DNA from: Nemertoderma westbladi
Lineage: Eukaryota; Xenacoelomorpha; Nemertodermatida; Nemertodermatidae
Reading direction: 5' to 3'
Assembly: GCA_032718475.1 (NCBI GenBank)
Contig: JAUCBJ010000030.1
Location: 1 to 64,000, forward strand
Length of the DNA: 64,000 bases
The notes beneath the pieces are model-generated. The model did not search any database. It was not told where the DNA came from and saw only the letters and a list, made by a program, of their open reading frames with translations. How positions within the stretch are numbered: position 1 is the first letter of the stretch; every line of letters begins with the position of its first letter. Both the position numbers and the translations under genes were made by a program. Positions 19,164-29,684 of the stretch are shown here, piece after piece.

Positions 19164-19329
19164 CTCCATTCTAGCCTCCCTCTATAATAGCCCCCATTCA
19201 CCGCATTCCCATTCATTCTCTAATTTTTATTTTTAAAAGTTTTATTTATTTTCATAAAAGTTTTATTTATTTAAAATTTTGTAAAATCATTCAGCGAAAA
19301 TTCATAATATCAATTGACATTGCTATATA

Positions 19330-20190
19330 ATGCATAGAGATGAAAGATGTTTGGTTTGTAATAAAGAAATGAGACAAGACAATCTATCTCGTCATATGGA
19401 AAGACATAGAAAGGATAAACTAATGGATCCATCACCAAAGAAATTTAAAAAATCCGAAGATATTTTTAGTGAAGATGAAAAGAAAAAGAGAGCTGAGCGT
19501 GATATATTAAAGATAAAACAGACAATGGAAAATAAATTTCATAAAGTTATGAATATTTTGAAAGGGATACAAAAACAGTTACCCCTACAAAATGATGAAA
19601 ATTTGAGTGAGGAAGGTGAAGACGAGGACGATGAGATGGAGAATGAAAATAGTGAGGATCAGGATGAAGTTGAAGAGAGTGAGGTTGAGAACGAAGTGAG
19701 TGAAGGTCAGGAAGATGACGAAGAAAGTGAAGGTCAGAAAGAGGATGAAGAAAGTGAAGGTCATGAAGAGGACGAAGAAAGTGAAGGTCAGGAAAGTGAA
19801 GAAGATGATGATGAAAATGATAATAATAAGGAAATATTGAGACAATTACGTGGAAATAAGAATAAATTGTGGAAAATTATTAAACATTTAGAAGAGAATG
19901 ATGAAAATAAAGAAGAGATATTGAGACAAATATTAGGAAACAAAAATCAAATGCGGAAATTTATTAAACAAATGGAAGAAAATGAGGAAAATAGAGAAGA
20001 GATATTAAGACAGGTTCTGGGAAATAAAAGTAAATTACTGAAAATTAATGAACAATTGAATAAAATTAAGAAACAGTTGGTTAATGAGGAAGATGAAAGT
20101 AAAGTAAATCAACCAGCTTTTACTAATTTTCGAAGACCTATGATAAAAAACTCTCGTACAGTATTTGCCCGCGCAGGACGACGCTATTGA
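19330..20190 (+). CDS. C2H2 zinc-finger / acidic / coiled-coil protein of the long-TIR element
   Basis: 286 residues, starting at an ATG just after a TATATAA-like sequence. The N-terminus has one classical C2H2 finger (CLVC ... HMERH, C-x2-C-x11-H-x3-H, residues about 8-27). A Lys-rich helix follows (about 30-85). Next is a very acidic stretch (about 88-165) made of ESEGQ-EDE repeats, then three copies of a roughly 30-residue helical repeat (EENDENKEEILRQ.LGNK...), and finally a basic tail ending RAGRRY. It is probably nuclear and may bind DNA. Similar one-finger plus acidic-coil ORFs occur in large DNA transposons, but I cannot assign a family. It is the only gene inside the element, and a poly(A) signal AATAAA follows at about 20342. 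Confidence 0.75.
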   Translation: MHRDERCLVCNKEMRQDNLSRHMERHRKDKLMDPSPKKFKKSEDIFSEDEKKKRAERDILKIKQTMENKFHKVMNILKGIQKQLPLQNDENLSEEGEDEDDEMENENSEDQDEVEESEVENEVSEGQEDDEESEGQKEDEESEGHEEDEESEGQESEEDDDENDNNKEILRQLRGNKNKLWKIIKHLEENDENKEEILRQILGNKNQMRKFIKQMEENEENREEILRQVLGNKSKLLKINEQLNKIKKQLVNEEDESKVNQPAFTNFRRPMIKNSRTVFARAGRRY

Positions 20191-20593
20191 CATTTGTTTG
20201 TTTGAGTTCCTTTCATAATAGTATTAGGACTATTTATCCATAACAATTATATTAGTATTAGGAGTATTTATCCTTAATTATTATATTAGTATTATAAATG
20301 TATTTGCCAACAATATGTATTACTATTAGGTCTATTTATTCAATAAATTATATGTTTTTTATAATATATTTTGGAAAATTAGTCGACTAAGTCATAATTT
20401 TTAAAACTTTAAATAAGGGTGGAGTTATTTTATAAAGTTAAGAAGAGTGAATCAATGGAGGCAACCTGAAGTCTAATCTCTTGCCCTTTACTCATAAGAC
20501 CGCACATTAACTCCCAAGGTTGCATACTATCACTATAGCTGGGAGAGTCAAAGCTAGTGTACACTAGATTCAGCCTAGAGCTAGGAAAAAGAA

Positions 20594-21525
20594 TAGTGAG
20601 ACATAGTGAGGCAGTGAGGCATAGTGAGGCAGTGAGGCAGTGAGGCATAGTGAGGCATAGTGAGGCATAGTGAGGCAGTGAGGCATAGTGAGGCATAGTG
20701 AGGCAGTGAGGCATAGTGAGGCAGTGAGGCATAGTGAGGCATAGTGAGGCAGTGAGGCATAGTGAGGCAGTGAGGCATAGTGAGGCAGTGAGGCATAGTG
20801 AGGCATAGTGAGGCATAGTGAGGCAGTGAGGCATAGTGAGGCAGTGAGGCATAGTGAGGCAGTGAGGCATAGTGAGGCAGTGAGGCATAGTGAGGCAGTG
20901 AGGCATAGTGAGGCATAGTGAGGCAGTGAGGCATAGTGAGGCATAGTGAGGCATAGTGAGGCATAGTGAGGCATAGTGAGGCATAGTGAGGCAGTGAGGC
21001 ATAGTGAGGCAGTGAGGCATAGTGAGGCATAGTGAGGCATAGTGAGGCATAGTGAGGCATAGTGAGGCATAGTGAGGCATAGTGAGGCATAGTGAGGCAT
21101 AGTGAGGCATAGTGAGGCAGTGAGGCATAGTGAGGCAGTGAGGCATAGTGAGGCAGTGAGGCATAGTGAGGCATAGTGAGGCAGTGAGGCAGTGAGGCAT
21201 AGTGAGGCAGTGAGGCATAGTGAGGCATAGTGAGGCATAGTGAGGCAGTGAGGCATAGTGAGGCATAGTGAGGCATAGTGAGGCATAGTGAGGCATAGTG
21301 AGGCATAGTGAGGCATAGTGAGGCATAGTGAGGCAGTGAGGCATAGTGAGGCAGTGAGGCATAGTGAGGCAGTGAGGCATAGTGAGGCATAGTGAGGCAT
21401 AGTGAGGCATAGTGAGGCAGTGAGGCATAGTGAGGCATGGCATAGTGAGGCATAGTGAGGCATAGTGAGGCATAGTGAGGCAGTGAGGCATAGTGAGGCA
21501 GTGAGGCATAGTGAGGCAGTGAGGC
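20594..21525. repeat. GTGAGGCA(TA) array, about 0.93 kb
   Basis: Alternating 8-bp (GTGAGGCA) and 10-bp (GTGAGGCATA) units in an irregular order, about 100 units. All three minus-strand frames stay open for long distances (ASLCLTMPHY-type peptides). These are repeat artefacts rather than genes. The array sits between the ORF and the right TIR of the long-TIR element. Confidence 0.93.
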
Positions 21526-21535
21526 GAAAGACTAT

Positions 21536-22063
21536 GGTGAAAGAAGAATAATCTATTCATCAAAACCAGATGTTTATTATAATTTTCTTAGGCTGTTTGG
21601 CAATGGTTTAACTCAGCATGGGATTCAATGGTGGGGTTAGTCATGCTACGTCTAATAAGAGCCCAAACGGCCGCAGATTATTGAGGAATTGAACCAGGAC
21701 CAAACTGGTCCATTTTATTTTCTTGAAAGGGTAATTTATGTTTTGGGCCCCGCTCGCGTCTTTATATTTCATTCTATCATTCTACTGTATTGTACGGCAA
21801 AAATAATACAAATGTACTGTATATTGTATTGTATATTTCATTTGCTGTAGTACAATTTATTCATCTCGCGTCCCTATCTGATTGATTTGTGTCAAATTAA
21901 ATTGCCTTTGGCAACATTATTTGATACAAATCGATTGATTAAACAATTAATTAATTGTTTAATCGACCAATTAATTAATTGTTTAATTAATTAATGACCT
22001 ACTTAACACCCAAGGTGCGAAGTAGGACCAAACTGTCGCCAAGGATGGCAAACCATTACTACT
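21536..22063. repeat. Right terminal inverted repeat (uninterrupted copy)
   Basis: Reverse complement of 16986-17455 joined to 19091-19163. It serves as the empty-site control for the nested TTAA element. Confidence 0.92.
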
Positions 22064-22731
22064 GACCGCGGTATTGTAAGATTGTTTAACCAAACCGACC
22101 GCGGTATTGTAAGATTGTTTAACCAAACCGACCGCGGTATTGTAAGATTGTTTAACCAAACCGACCGCGGTATTGTAAGATTGTTTAACCAAACCGACCG
22201 CGGTATTGTAAGATTGTTTAACCAAACCGACCGCGGTATTGTAAGATTGTTCAACCAAACCGATCGCGGTATTGTAAGATTGTTTAACCAAACCGACCGC
22301 GGTATTGTAAGATTGTTTAACCAAACCGACCGCGGTATTCTAAGATTGTTTAACCAAACGACCGCGGTATTGTAAGATTTTTTAACCGAACCGACCGCGG
22401 TATTGTAAGATTGTTTAACCAAACCGACCGCGGTATTGTAAGATTGTTTAACCAAACCGACCGCGGTATTGTAAGATTGTTTAACCAAACCGACCGCGGT
22501 ATTGTAAGATTGTTTAACCAAACCGACCGCGGTATTGTAAGATTGTTTAACCAAACCGACCGCGGTATTGTAAGATTGTTTAACCAAACCGACCGCGGTA
22601 TTGTAAGATTGTTTAACCAAACCGACCGCGGTATTGTAAGATTGTTTATCCAAACCGACCGCGGTATTGTAAGATTGTTTATCCAAACCGACCGCGGTAT
22701 TGTAAGATTGTTTAACCAAACCGACCGCAAA
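22064..22731. repeat. 33-bp minisatellite, right block (about 20 copies)
   Basis: Same unit and same orientation as 4401-7723 and 16862-16985. It starts with the second GACCGC target copy, so this is the continuation of the array split by the insertion. Confidence 0.93.
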
Positions 22732-23585
22732 AGTTGTTTTAGTAAGTGCAATGGATTTATGGATATAAAGATGTGAATAAATGGATTTCATCAATAATCA
22801 TAGAGTACAATATTATTCAAGTGATGAATTAGTCGTTCGGAACACCGATAAGTGGGGCGAGACACGTATGGCGAGCCATCAGCGAACTGATATAATTACA
22901 CTATGGCAGTTTTTCAAAAGTCTGTGTGTGTGTGTGTGTGTGTGTCAGTGTGTCGGAAGCCATAAATGTCGGAAGCCATAATCGAAGTTAATATCTTCAG
23001 CTAACTGCTAAATTGTATGGTTTGAGTCATTTTGAACGGTCTCTCCATGGAAATTAATTGTTTAGCACCATACGATTAAAGTTATTTTGCACAGAAATTA
23101 GATATCTGGAATCCATGTACCCCATTCCATTATAGTTTTTTATTTTTTCAAGTGATTTGCGTTAATAAATGTATTTTTAATTGATTTAAACATAATTAAC
23201 ATTGTAAATTCATACGCTGATTCCATTCTCCCCCATAGAGCCTAAGGCACGGCAAGGGCAGCCGTGCCCAATAATATTTCTTGAAGTTTTACATTACTGC
23301 AAGCTAAAGTCTTTGACCAAGCCAGTGCCTAGGCTAGTACACAAGGACATAGTAGTCCAGTAGAAGGAATAGTGCTCCTTCAATACATCTTAACAGACAT
23401 CAATTCATTTGCCTGTGCCTACCAACGCGTGCTCCATAACATAACATATATTCTTGATTTCCATCACCTCTCACCACAATTATTATTAGTAATTAAAAGT
23501 TTCAATTCGGTTTGTCTTTCCGTTATCTGGTTATTCAGTTATTGCATTAAATAAATGTTTTAAAATATATCTTACGAAATATGGT
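22732..23585. other. Unannotated spacer with GT microsatellite
   Basis: A GT run lies at about 22923-22943. GGCACGGC/GCCGTGCC form an 8-bp inverted repeat at 23246-23268. The segment around 22815-22855 (TTAGTCGTTCGGAACACCGA) is repeated at 26050-26075. No gene is seen. Confidence 0.5.
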
Positions 23586-24150
23586 TAATCATTAAAACTT
23601 GTCACTAACATTCTCGCTATGGGGGTTTTAAAGAGTGTTGATTACATTTCTGATGTCAGTTTTCACGTTTACATAAATCTAGTCTGTCTGTCTGTCGGTC
23701 TTTCTGTCAGTCAGTCTGTCAAAACATAAAAGATAATTCAAATTAACTAACATTCTCGCTATGGGGGTTTTAAGGGGTGCTGATTTCATTTCTGATGTCA
23801 GTTTACAGGTTTACATAAATCTAGTCTGTCTGTTTGTCGGTCTTTCTGTCAGTCAGTCAGTCTGTCAAAACTTAAAAAAGAATACAAACTAACTAACATT
23901 CTCGTTATGGGGTTTTAATGGGTGCTAATTTTATTTCAGATGTCAGTTTTCACGTTTAAAAAAATCTAGTCTGTCTGGCTGTCGGTCTTTCTGTCAGTCA
24001 GTCTGTGAAAACTTAAGAAAGTATACTAACTAACCAACATTCTCGTTATGGGGGTTTTAAGGGTTGCTGATTTCTTTTTTGGTGTCAGTTTACACGTTTA
24101 CATAAATCTAGTCTGTCTGTCTGTCGGTCTCTCTGTCAGTCTGAACTACT
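23586..24150. repeat. About 143-bp tandem repeat, 4 copies
   Basis: Copies start AACATTCTCGYTATGGGG at about 23608, 23752, 23896 and 24038. Each contains GATGTCAGTTT and a TCTG-rich tract. The unit resembles the interior of the TTAA-type elements (for example the reverse complement of 52900-53000), so it was probably amplified from one. Confidence 0.88.
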
Positions 24151-24439
24151 GCACTGTGGTTGGCATTACGCCATATACCTAACACTAATAATACAGTCTA
24201 CAATACAGCCTATCTACAGTACAGAATGGATTTTTTGCCACGAAGAGCAATAAATGTCATTAATACTATCCACCAGTATACCTAGACCAAGAGCCTTCTA
24301 ATAAAACATGTATTCCAGCATGACGTGCACTGCACGTCTTCGTGCTGTCCATTGTGACGTGCAGTGGACGTCATAGGCTCTAAGGGGTTAAGCAACACGG
24401 TCTCTACTTCGCCCTGTCGACACCCCAGCCATTTTTCAC

Positions 24440-24760
24440 CAATCCTTTTTTAGAGTTTTTTAATTTTTTTGGTATTGGTGAAAGTTCTACAACATTAGTA
24501 GATATGTTTTTTATGATAGCTAGTGTTTTTTTGCTAGCTAGTATTTTTTGAAATTATAAAAAATGTGAAAGTCCATGATATTTCAGGTTAAACTGTTGAA
24601 GAATATATTAATGACCAAAATAATTTCCAAAAATTACTAGATAGTAAAAAATACTAGCTACCATAAAAAAATCTACTAAGGTTCTAGAACATTCACTAGT
24701 ATAAAAAAAGCACTCAAAATCACAAAAAATAAAGGTTAAAAAACTCATTCGGGACTCTTT
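24440..24760. mobile_element. Foldback (hairpin) MITE candidate
   Basis: 24476-24530 and 24650-24705 are inverted copies (TTAGTAGAT...ATGRTAGCTAGT), and the homology extends outwards to about 24440 and 24760. There is no coding potential. Confidence 0.6.
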
Positions 24761-25395
24761 TGCTTAAGGAGTCAAAATTGTAGAAAAAATTCCCGAAGTT
24801 TGCGACGTTTGCGAAATTCGCGAAGAATCCGTCAGTTTCTGTGCCCTAATGGTTTCGTGACGAAACAATAAAATCTTACACACTTAACACACACGAACTA
24901 ATTTAATGTGTGTATTAGTATGCCTGAATAATTAATTAGAAATTGAATTAATGAACGCTATTTCAACATGAAATCTACGGAATCAATACACACGCACACT
25001 ACTGAATTTAAAAATTTATATAGATTGCAACTTATATTTGGCTACCTTTTAATGGGTGACTAATTTAATTCTTCACCCCTATATATTTGTAGCCTTTTTA
25101 ATTTGTGCCTCTAATTGAATCAAACATTAAACTATGTCACAATATTGGTCTGTCGGTAGCTGGTCAATGATTCTCTCATAAATGTGTTAATTAGTCGCTG
25201 CTCAGTCATTGAACATTTGAACACGTGCTGCTCGAAGACCCCACAACGTGTTGACATAATGTAACAAAATTATTGTCTTTATCGTTTTTATTTTGAATCA
25301 ATAATTAATGGTGTTTATTATTAATCAATAACTGGTCTTGGTAAATGTTTTTTTGTTTACTATATGAAGTTTTGGTGTGGTCTTTTGGTGCTGGT

Positions 25396-26030
25396 TATCT
25401 AGTCTGGGACTTCGAGCAGCACGTGAATAACTAAGCTGGCGCTTAATCTAGTCTGGGACTTCGAGCAGTACGTGAACACAACTAAGCTGTTGTCTGGTTA
25501 TCTAGTCTGTGACTTCGAGCAGCACGTGAACAACTAAGCTGACTGGTTAACTAGTCTGGGACTTCGAGCAGCACGTGAACAACTAAGCTGACTGGTTAAC
25601 TAGTCTGGGACTTCGAGCAGCACGTGAACATCTAAGCTAACTGGTTATCTAGTCTGGGACTTCGAGCAGCACGTGAATAACTAAGCTGGCGCTTAATCTA
25701 GTCTGGGACTTCGAGCATCACGTGAACAACTAAGCTGACTGGTTAACTAGTCTGGGACTTCGAGCAGCACGTGAATAACTAAGCTGACTGGTTAACTAGT
25801 CTGGGACTTCGAGCAGCACGTGAACATCTAAGCTAACTGGTTATCTAGTCTTGGACTTCGAGCATCACGTGAACATCTAAGCTAACTGGTTATATAGTCT
25901 GCGACTTCGAGCAGCACGTGAACAACTAAGCTGGCGGTTAATCTAGTCTGGGACTTCGAACAGCACGTGAACAACTAAGCTGGTTGGTTATCTAGTCTGG
26001 GTCTTCGAGCAGCACGTAAACAATTATTCA
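25396..26030. repeat. About 49-bp tandem array, 13 copies
   Basis: The unit core is GACTTCGAGCAGCACGTGAA followed by CAACTAAGCTGACTGGTTAACTAGTCTGG variants. The reverse complement of the core (CACGTGCTGCTCGAAG) is nearly the same 16-mer found inside the TTAA element at 18012-18380, and also at 25223. Confidence 0.9.
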
Positions 26031-27071
26031 ATTGTTAAATTCAAGTGATTTATTAGTCGTTCGGAACACCGATAAGTTGATATAAATGTGAACATTACAC
26101 TATTATTACATTTAAATTACTTTAGTTCACTATTGATTATCACAACTTCTCAGGCGCTTACCACGTTCCTTCCAATCAAACCCTCGACCGGGACCTTCCC
26201 CTACTGATCTAGGGCTGTTAGGTAGGTAAGAAAGACCTTCCACCAACCCTATCTACAGGGACCTATTCAGCAGACCCAACAATCCACTGACAGTAACCAG
26301 CAAACAGTGGAATATCGACAGATACACTGTCTCAAGCGCTTGCAGCTAACAAAAATAAAACATTAGGTCAAAATGTGGTACTTCAATTAGGATGTTTTAT
26401 TAGTTACCATAAAGTGTAATAATGTTATTAATGACGACCAGCCTACCAACAACAACAACAAATATAGAAGAATAAAAGTTACTAAATCTAACACAACTGA
26501 GAGCCCAGTTAGGAGTTCGGAAATACACGAATAAAAAATTACATAGAATATTAAATGAAAATACTGAACAAATAATAACAGTTTTAAAAACACAAAATCA
26601 CTATGAAATAAAACCCAAATATATTTATAATTGTATGACTCCAAAACAACATCAGAAGGCAGAATTTATTGCAAATAATAATCCCTTCTGAGTCGGACTT
26701 TATATTATTATACGGTGATAATATAAAAAGTTACAGAGTAAAAAATACCCTAGATTAAAAAAAGTTGGCATTAAAAGGTCAAAGGTCAAGTAGCCTATAA
26801 TAATTGGAGAATTCTAATTGATATAAATCCGTTACACATAACAGACTGTAGTGTCTATAAGTCACAGACAGAGATTTGTGATTGGTTACCCAAATCAAAA
26901 ATTAGATTACAGCTACGAAACACACCAACTACGCTAAAATATAAAACCGAGAACTACTAAAATAGCTACTATAATTAGCTATAAATAGCAAAACGTCTGA
27001 GACTTAATAATAAATACGTGATTGCATAAAATATTTGGAAGATATTATAGAAATATTGCTAAAAACTTGAG
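26031..27071. other. Intergenic, no gene seen
   Basis: AT-rich sequence between the 49-bp array and the 3' end of cyclin B3. Only short spurious frames are present. Confidence 0.5.
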
Positions 27072-27077
27072 TTTATT
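27072..27077 (-). terminator. ccnb3: Poly(A) signal of cyclin B3
   Basis: AATAAA on the minus strand, 38 bp downstream of the stop codon. Confidence 0.6.
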
Positions 27078-27114
27078 TCTGTAGAAATAATATAGTTTGT
27101 TAAAAACTGGGCTT

Positions 27115-29567
27115 TTAAACCAAACTGGATTGATCAACAGATGGAGTTTTGGCGACTTTGAAGAATACGGGATGTGAGTATTTGTTGATAACGGTTCGCA
27201 GGGTTCGGGTTTTACTCGCTACGATCAAGGCGTTAAGTTTCCGCGCCAAGGGGACCAGGTCCGATCGGACGTAGCCCGAGAAGTACTCGAGAGTTGAGTC
27301 CCACTCCCCGACGTCTTTCATACGGAACGCCAACCACAGACTGGAGGCCGCAACCAACGACGGACTCAAACCTACGAACTGGTAATCACCCAACGACATC
27401 TCCAGTATGTATCTAAAATCAATTAATTATTCAATCAGTTTAAATAAACTAGAGAATCAAGACAGGGGGGGGGGGGGGGAACTGGACGCAAAACCCGCCT
27501 TGGCGAATTAATATCCCGCCTCAATGTTAAATTCTCAATTTAGGGAAAGGAGCAGGTTACAGTGACACGTTATTTTAAGAACCAAAACAATAAACTAAGC
27601 ACATTAGAACAGGTTACAGTTTTATTTTTGAGAATAATCAGCTGTTAGTTGCGTCGAATTTCCCCTGGAGAGGGATGAATTTTTATTGGGTCTAGTTTCC
27701 GCCCCTATCTGTGAGAATCAGTTAATCTTAAATTCGTTTTATATTCGCTACCGGTACGTCCAGTACACAGCCAGACATCTGTAGCCTGTAGGTTAAGCTA
27801 AAAGTGGATCCTGGATCAATCATGTCAATGATTATGTCTCGATATTATAAACCCACCACCAGTTTAGGTACAGTGCGTAATTGGGGTTTTATTGTTATTT
27901 AGATTGTATGGATCGGTGCTAGGGTTAGGAGTTCAAATATTTATTTATTTACAGTATCGTACTGTAGCATTTATGAGAAACAGGAAACAGTAGCAAAGCT
28001 AGTATAATAGTTCCCTGTTGCCGTGGCGAGCGATTTGTTGTAAATATTACAAATCAATCGATTTAATTCGTACAACCTGCTGATTTTGATCTGGAAATGA
28101 AAACAAATAAGTTGGTGCCAGTTCCCAAGAAGGGCAACCTAACACTCTATGGTTCTTTTCGGGGAATCTCATTGATCTCGATTGCTGCAAAGCTATACAA
28201 TAGAATTCTATTAAATCGCATCAGGGATCCCATTGAGAGACTGCTACGTGGAAATCAGAATGGGAGTTAATGCACCTTGACCCACTACTAGATTTCTCCG
28301 AGCTATATAGAATTTATTGCTTACTGCAGATCTCGTATTATGTGAATGTACATTTATTGGTCGTAAAAAGTACTTTGATAATCTGGTCTTATCATAAGCA
28401 TTGTGTACTGGGTGCATAAATGTGCCTACTTGTAATCATTTCGAGGTGATAATAATTGGCTACTGGGAGGGGTGAAGGGGGTGGTAGACAGACAGCAAGG
28501 GACATTATGTACAGGATAGACTGACTATATAAGGACAAATCAACCAACCTGGCCAACGTCAGGGTCTCCATGGAGGCCTTAACGACTCGCGCGTAACGAC
28601 GCAGATACCGGTAGGACAACGGAACCCCGAGAGCGAAGTCGAGTCGGTTGAGGAGCTTCTTCTCGAGTTTAATGAGCTGCCCGCGGGTGTAGGCGTCGTC
28701 GCAGATGTAGAGGAAGTCGTCGACGCACGGGGGACATCGCTCGTCGAACTTCGCCGCTATAAACAGCGAGACAACGCCGATCAGCTGCAGGAGGTCCCGT
28801 TTAACCGTCTCGACGCTCAGATACATATCGACGAGAGCGACGGCGAGGTAGAGAGTCTCGTGGTTCAGTTCGAAGTTCTCCTGAACCTCGACGAGCCAAT
28901 CCACGAGGATGGCGCGCATATCGGCGGTGATGTCGGGCTGCCGCGGGAGGTAGTCAGTGACGCGAGCGAGGTAGGCCGGCTCGCGGCTCCGCAGGTAGGC
29001 GAATATCTCCCGGGCGAAGCTCGGGGCCTGGTTGGGGTCGCCGGCGTACTCAAAGTCTATGTCGACGGTGGGAACGGGTTCGGAACGGTGGGGAACGGGT
29101 TCGGATTGGTGAGGAACGATCCCGGAACCCATTGGTTCCCCCGTCGAGGATCCCAACCCCGTGTCCTGCGATTCCTCCTCTCGGGCCCCCTCGATCCTCC
29201 AGCAGGAATCCCCGGAGGATACAAAGGACGACGAACCGATGGAGGAGTTGGAACTCTGGGATCCGTCGATCTGGGCCTCGACCGGCGCGGTCGCCTCCCC
29301 GGAACTCACTATGACGTCATCTCGCGTCCCTACTTCCGGTTTTCCGGCTTTCAAGGGCGCGTTTTTGAGTCGTTGACTCGCCCTGCGCGGCAGATTGGTC
29401 ATCTCTCCGAGGGCCGCGCGTTTTTTCTCGCGCGTAATCCCGGGGGATGGGACCGCGCGTTTACCCTGAATCGGGATCGCATTGTTCTCAGTCGCATCGC
29501 TAGAGGCGCGCGTTTTCCACGCTCGAGTGTTTCCCAACATTTTGGATAGCGCTGATCGGCGCGGCAT
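27115..29567 (-). CDS. ccnb3: G2/mitotic cyclin B3, two exons
   Basis: Regulatory subunit of mitotic/meiotic Cdk1 (Cdk2) kinase, nuclear. Exon 1 is 29567-28549 and exon 2 is 27412-27115. The intron 28548-27413 starts GTTGGT and ends TTTTAG. Joining them reads ...TLTLARYILEMSLGDYQF..., exactly the junction expected in cyclin B3, giving 438 residues. The destruction box RAALGEMTN is at residues 50-58, followed by a Ser-rich linker. The cyclin N-box begins at about 170, with the MRAILVDWLVEVQENFELNH signature at 217-236 and LFIAAKFDERCPP further on. The C-box is in exon 2 (VAASSLWLAFRM). I chose the ATG at 29567 because the frame upstream has only non-ATG codons. Exon 1 is GC-rich against an AT-rich background. 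The intron holds a LINE fragment and a MITE. The gene looks intact. Confidence 0.93.
27463..27690. mobile_element. G-run MITE copy in the cyclin B3 intron
   Basis: It starts CA + G15 and contains AACAATAAACTAAG and GAACAGGTTACAGTTTTAT. A second copy in inverse orientation lies at about 31245-31433, ending in a C run. There is no coding capacity. Confidence 0.6.
28090..28268 (+). mobile_element. LINE fragment in the cyclin B3 intron (family A)
   Basis: About 180 bp encoding the RT start (VPVPKKGNLTLYG, then SLISIAAKLYNRILLNRIRD), nearly identical to 30138-30268 and 46411-46490. It is antisense to the host gene. Confidence 0.85.
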
Positions 29568-29684
29568 AACTCCTAAAAAAGGCCGACACAAATAATAATA
29601 TAAATTATATAAAATCAGAGCCTATATTACCATATGGTGTTGCCGGCGTCTGTCGTATATGGCAGTAACGTGTACACATTGGCA

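Larger units (their letters stand above)
16986..22063. mobile_element. Long-TIR DNA element with 6-bp TSD (Polinton/Maverick-like, non-autonomous)
   Basis: Termini are AGTAGTAATGGTTTGCCATC (left) and its reverse complement (right, ending 22063). The inverted repeats are about 530 bp and nearly identical once a later insertion in the left arm is removed. A 6-bp target duplication and long TIRs starting with AG are features of Polinton/Maverick elements; Dada elements also make 6-7 bp duplications. At 5.1 kb (3.4 kb without the nested insert) it lacks any polymerase, integrase or capsid gene, so it would be a reduced, non-autonomous member. It carries one ORF (19330-20190) and a GTGAGGCA array. 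Confidence 0.7.

Noticed and set aside
20430-21563. Three overlapping minus-strand frames of about 290-377 codons (ASLCLTMPHY type)
   Set aside because: All are produced by the 8/10-bp GTGAGGCA array in every frame; not a protein.
28860-29549. 229-codon plus-strand frame opposite cyclin B3 exon 1
   Set aside because: It is the antisense shadow of a GC-rich coding exon with clear cyclin motifs on the other strand.
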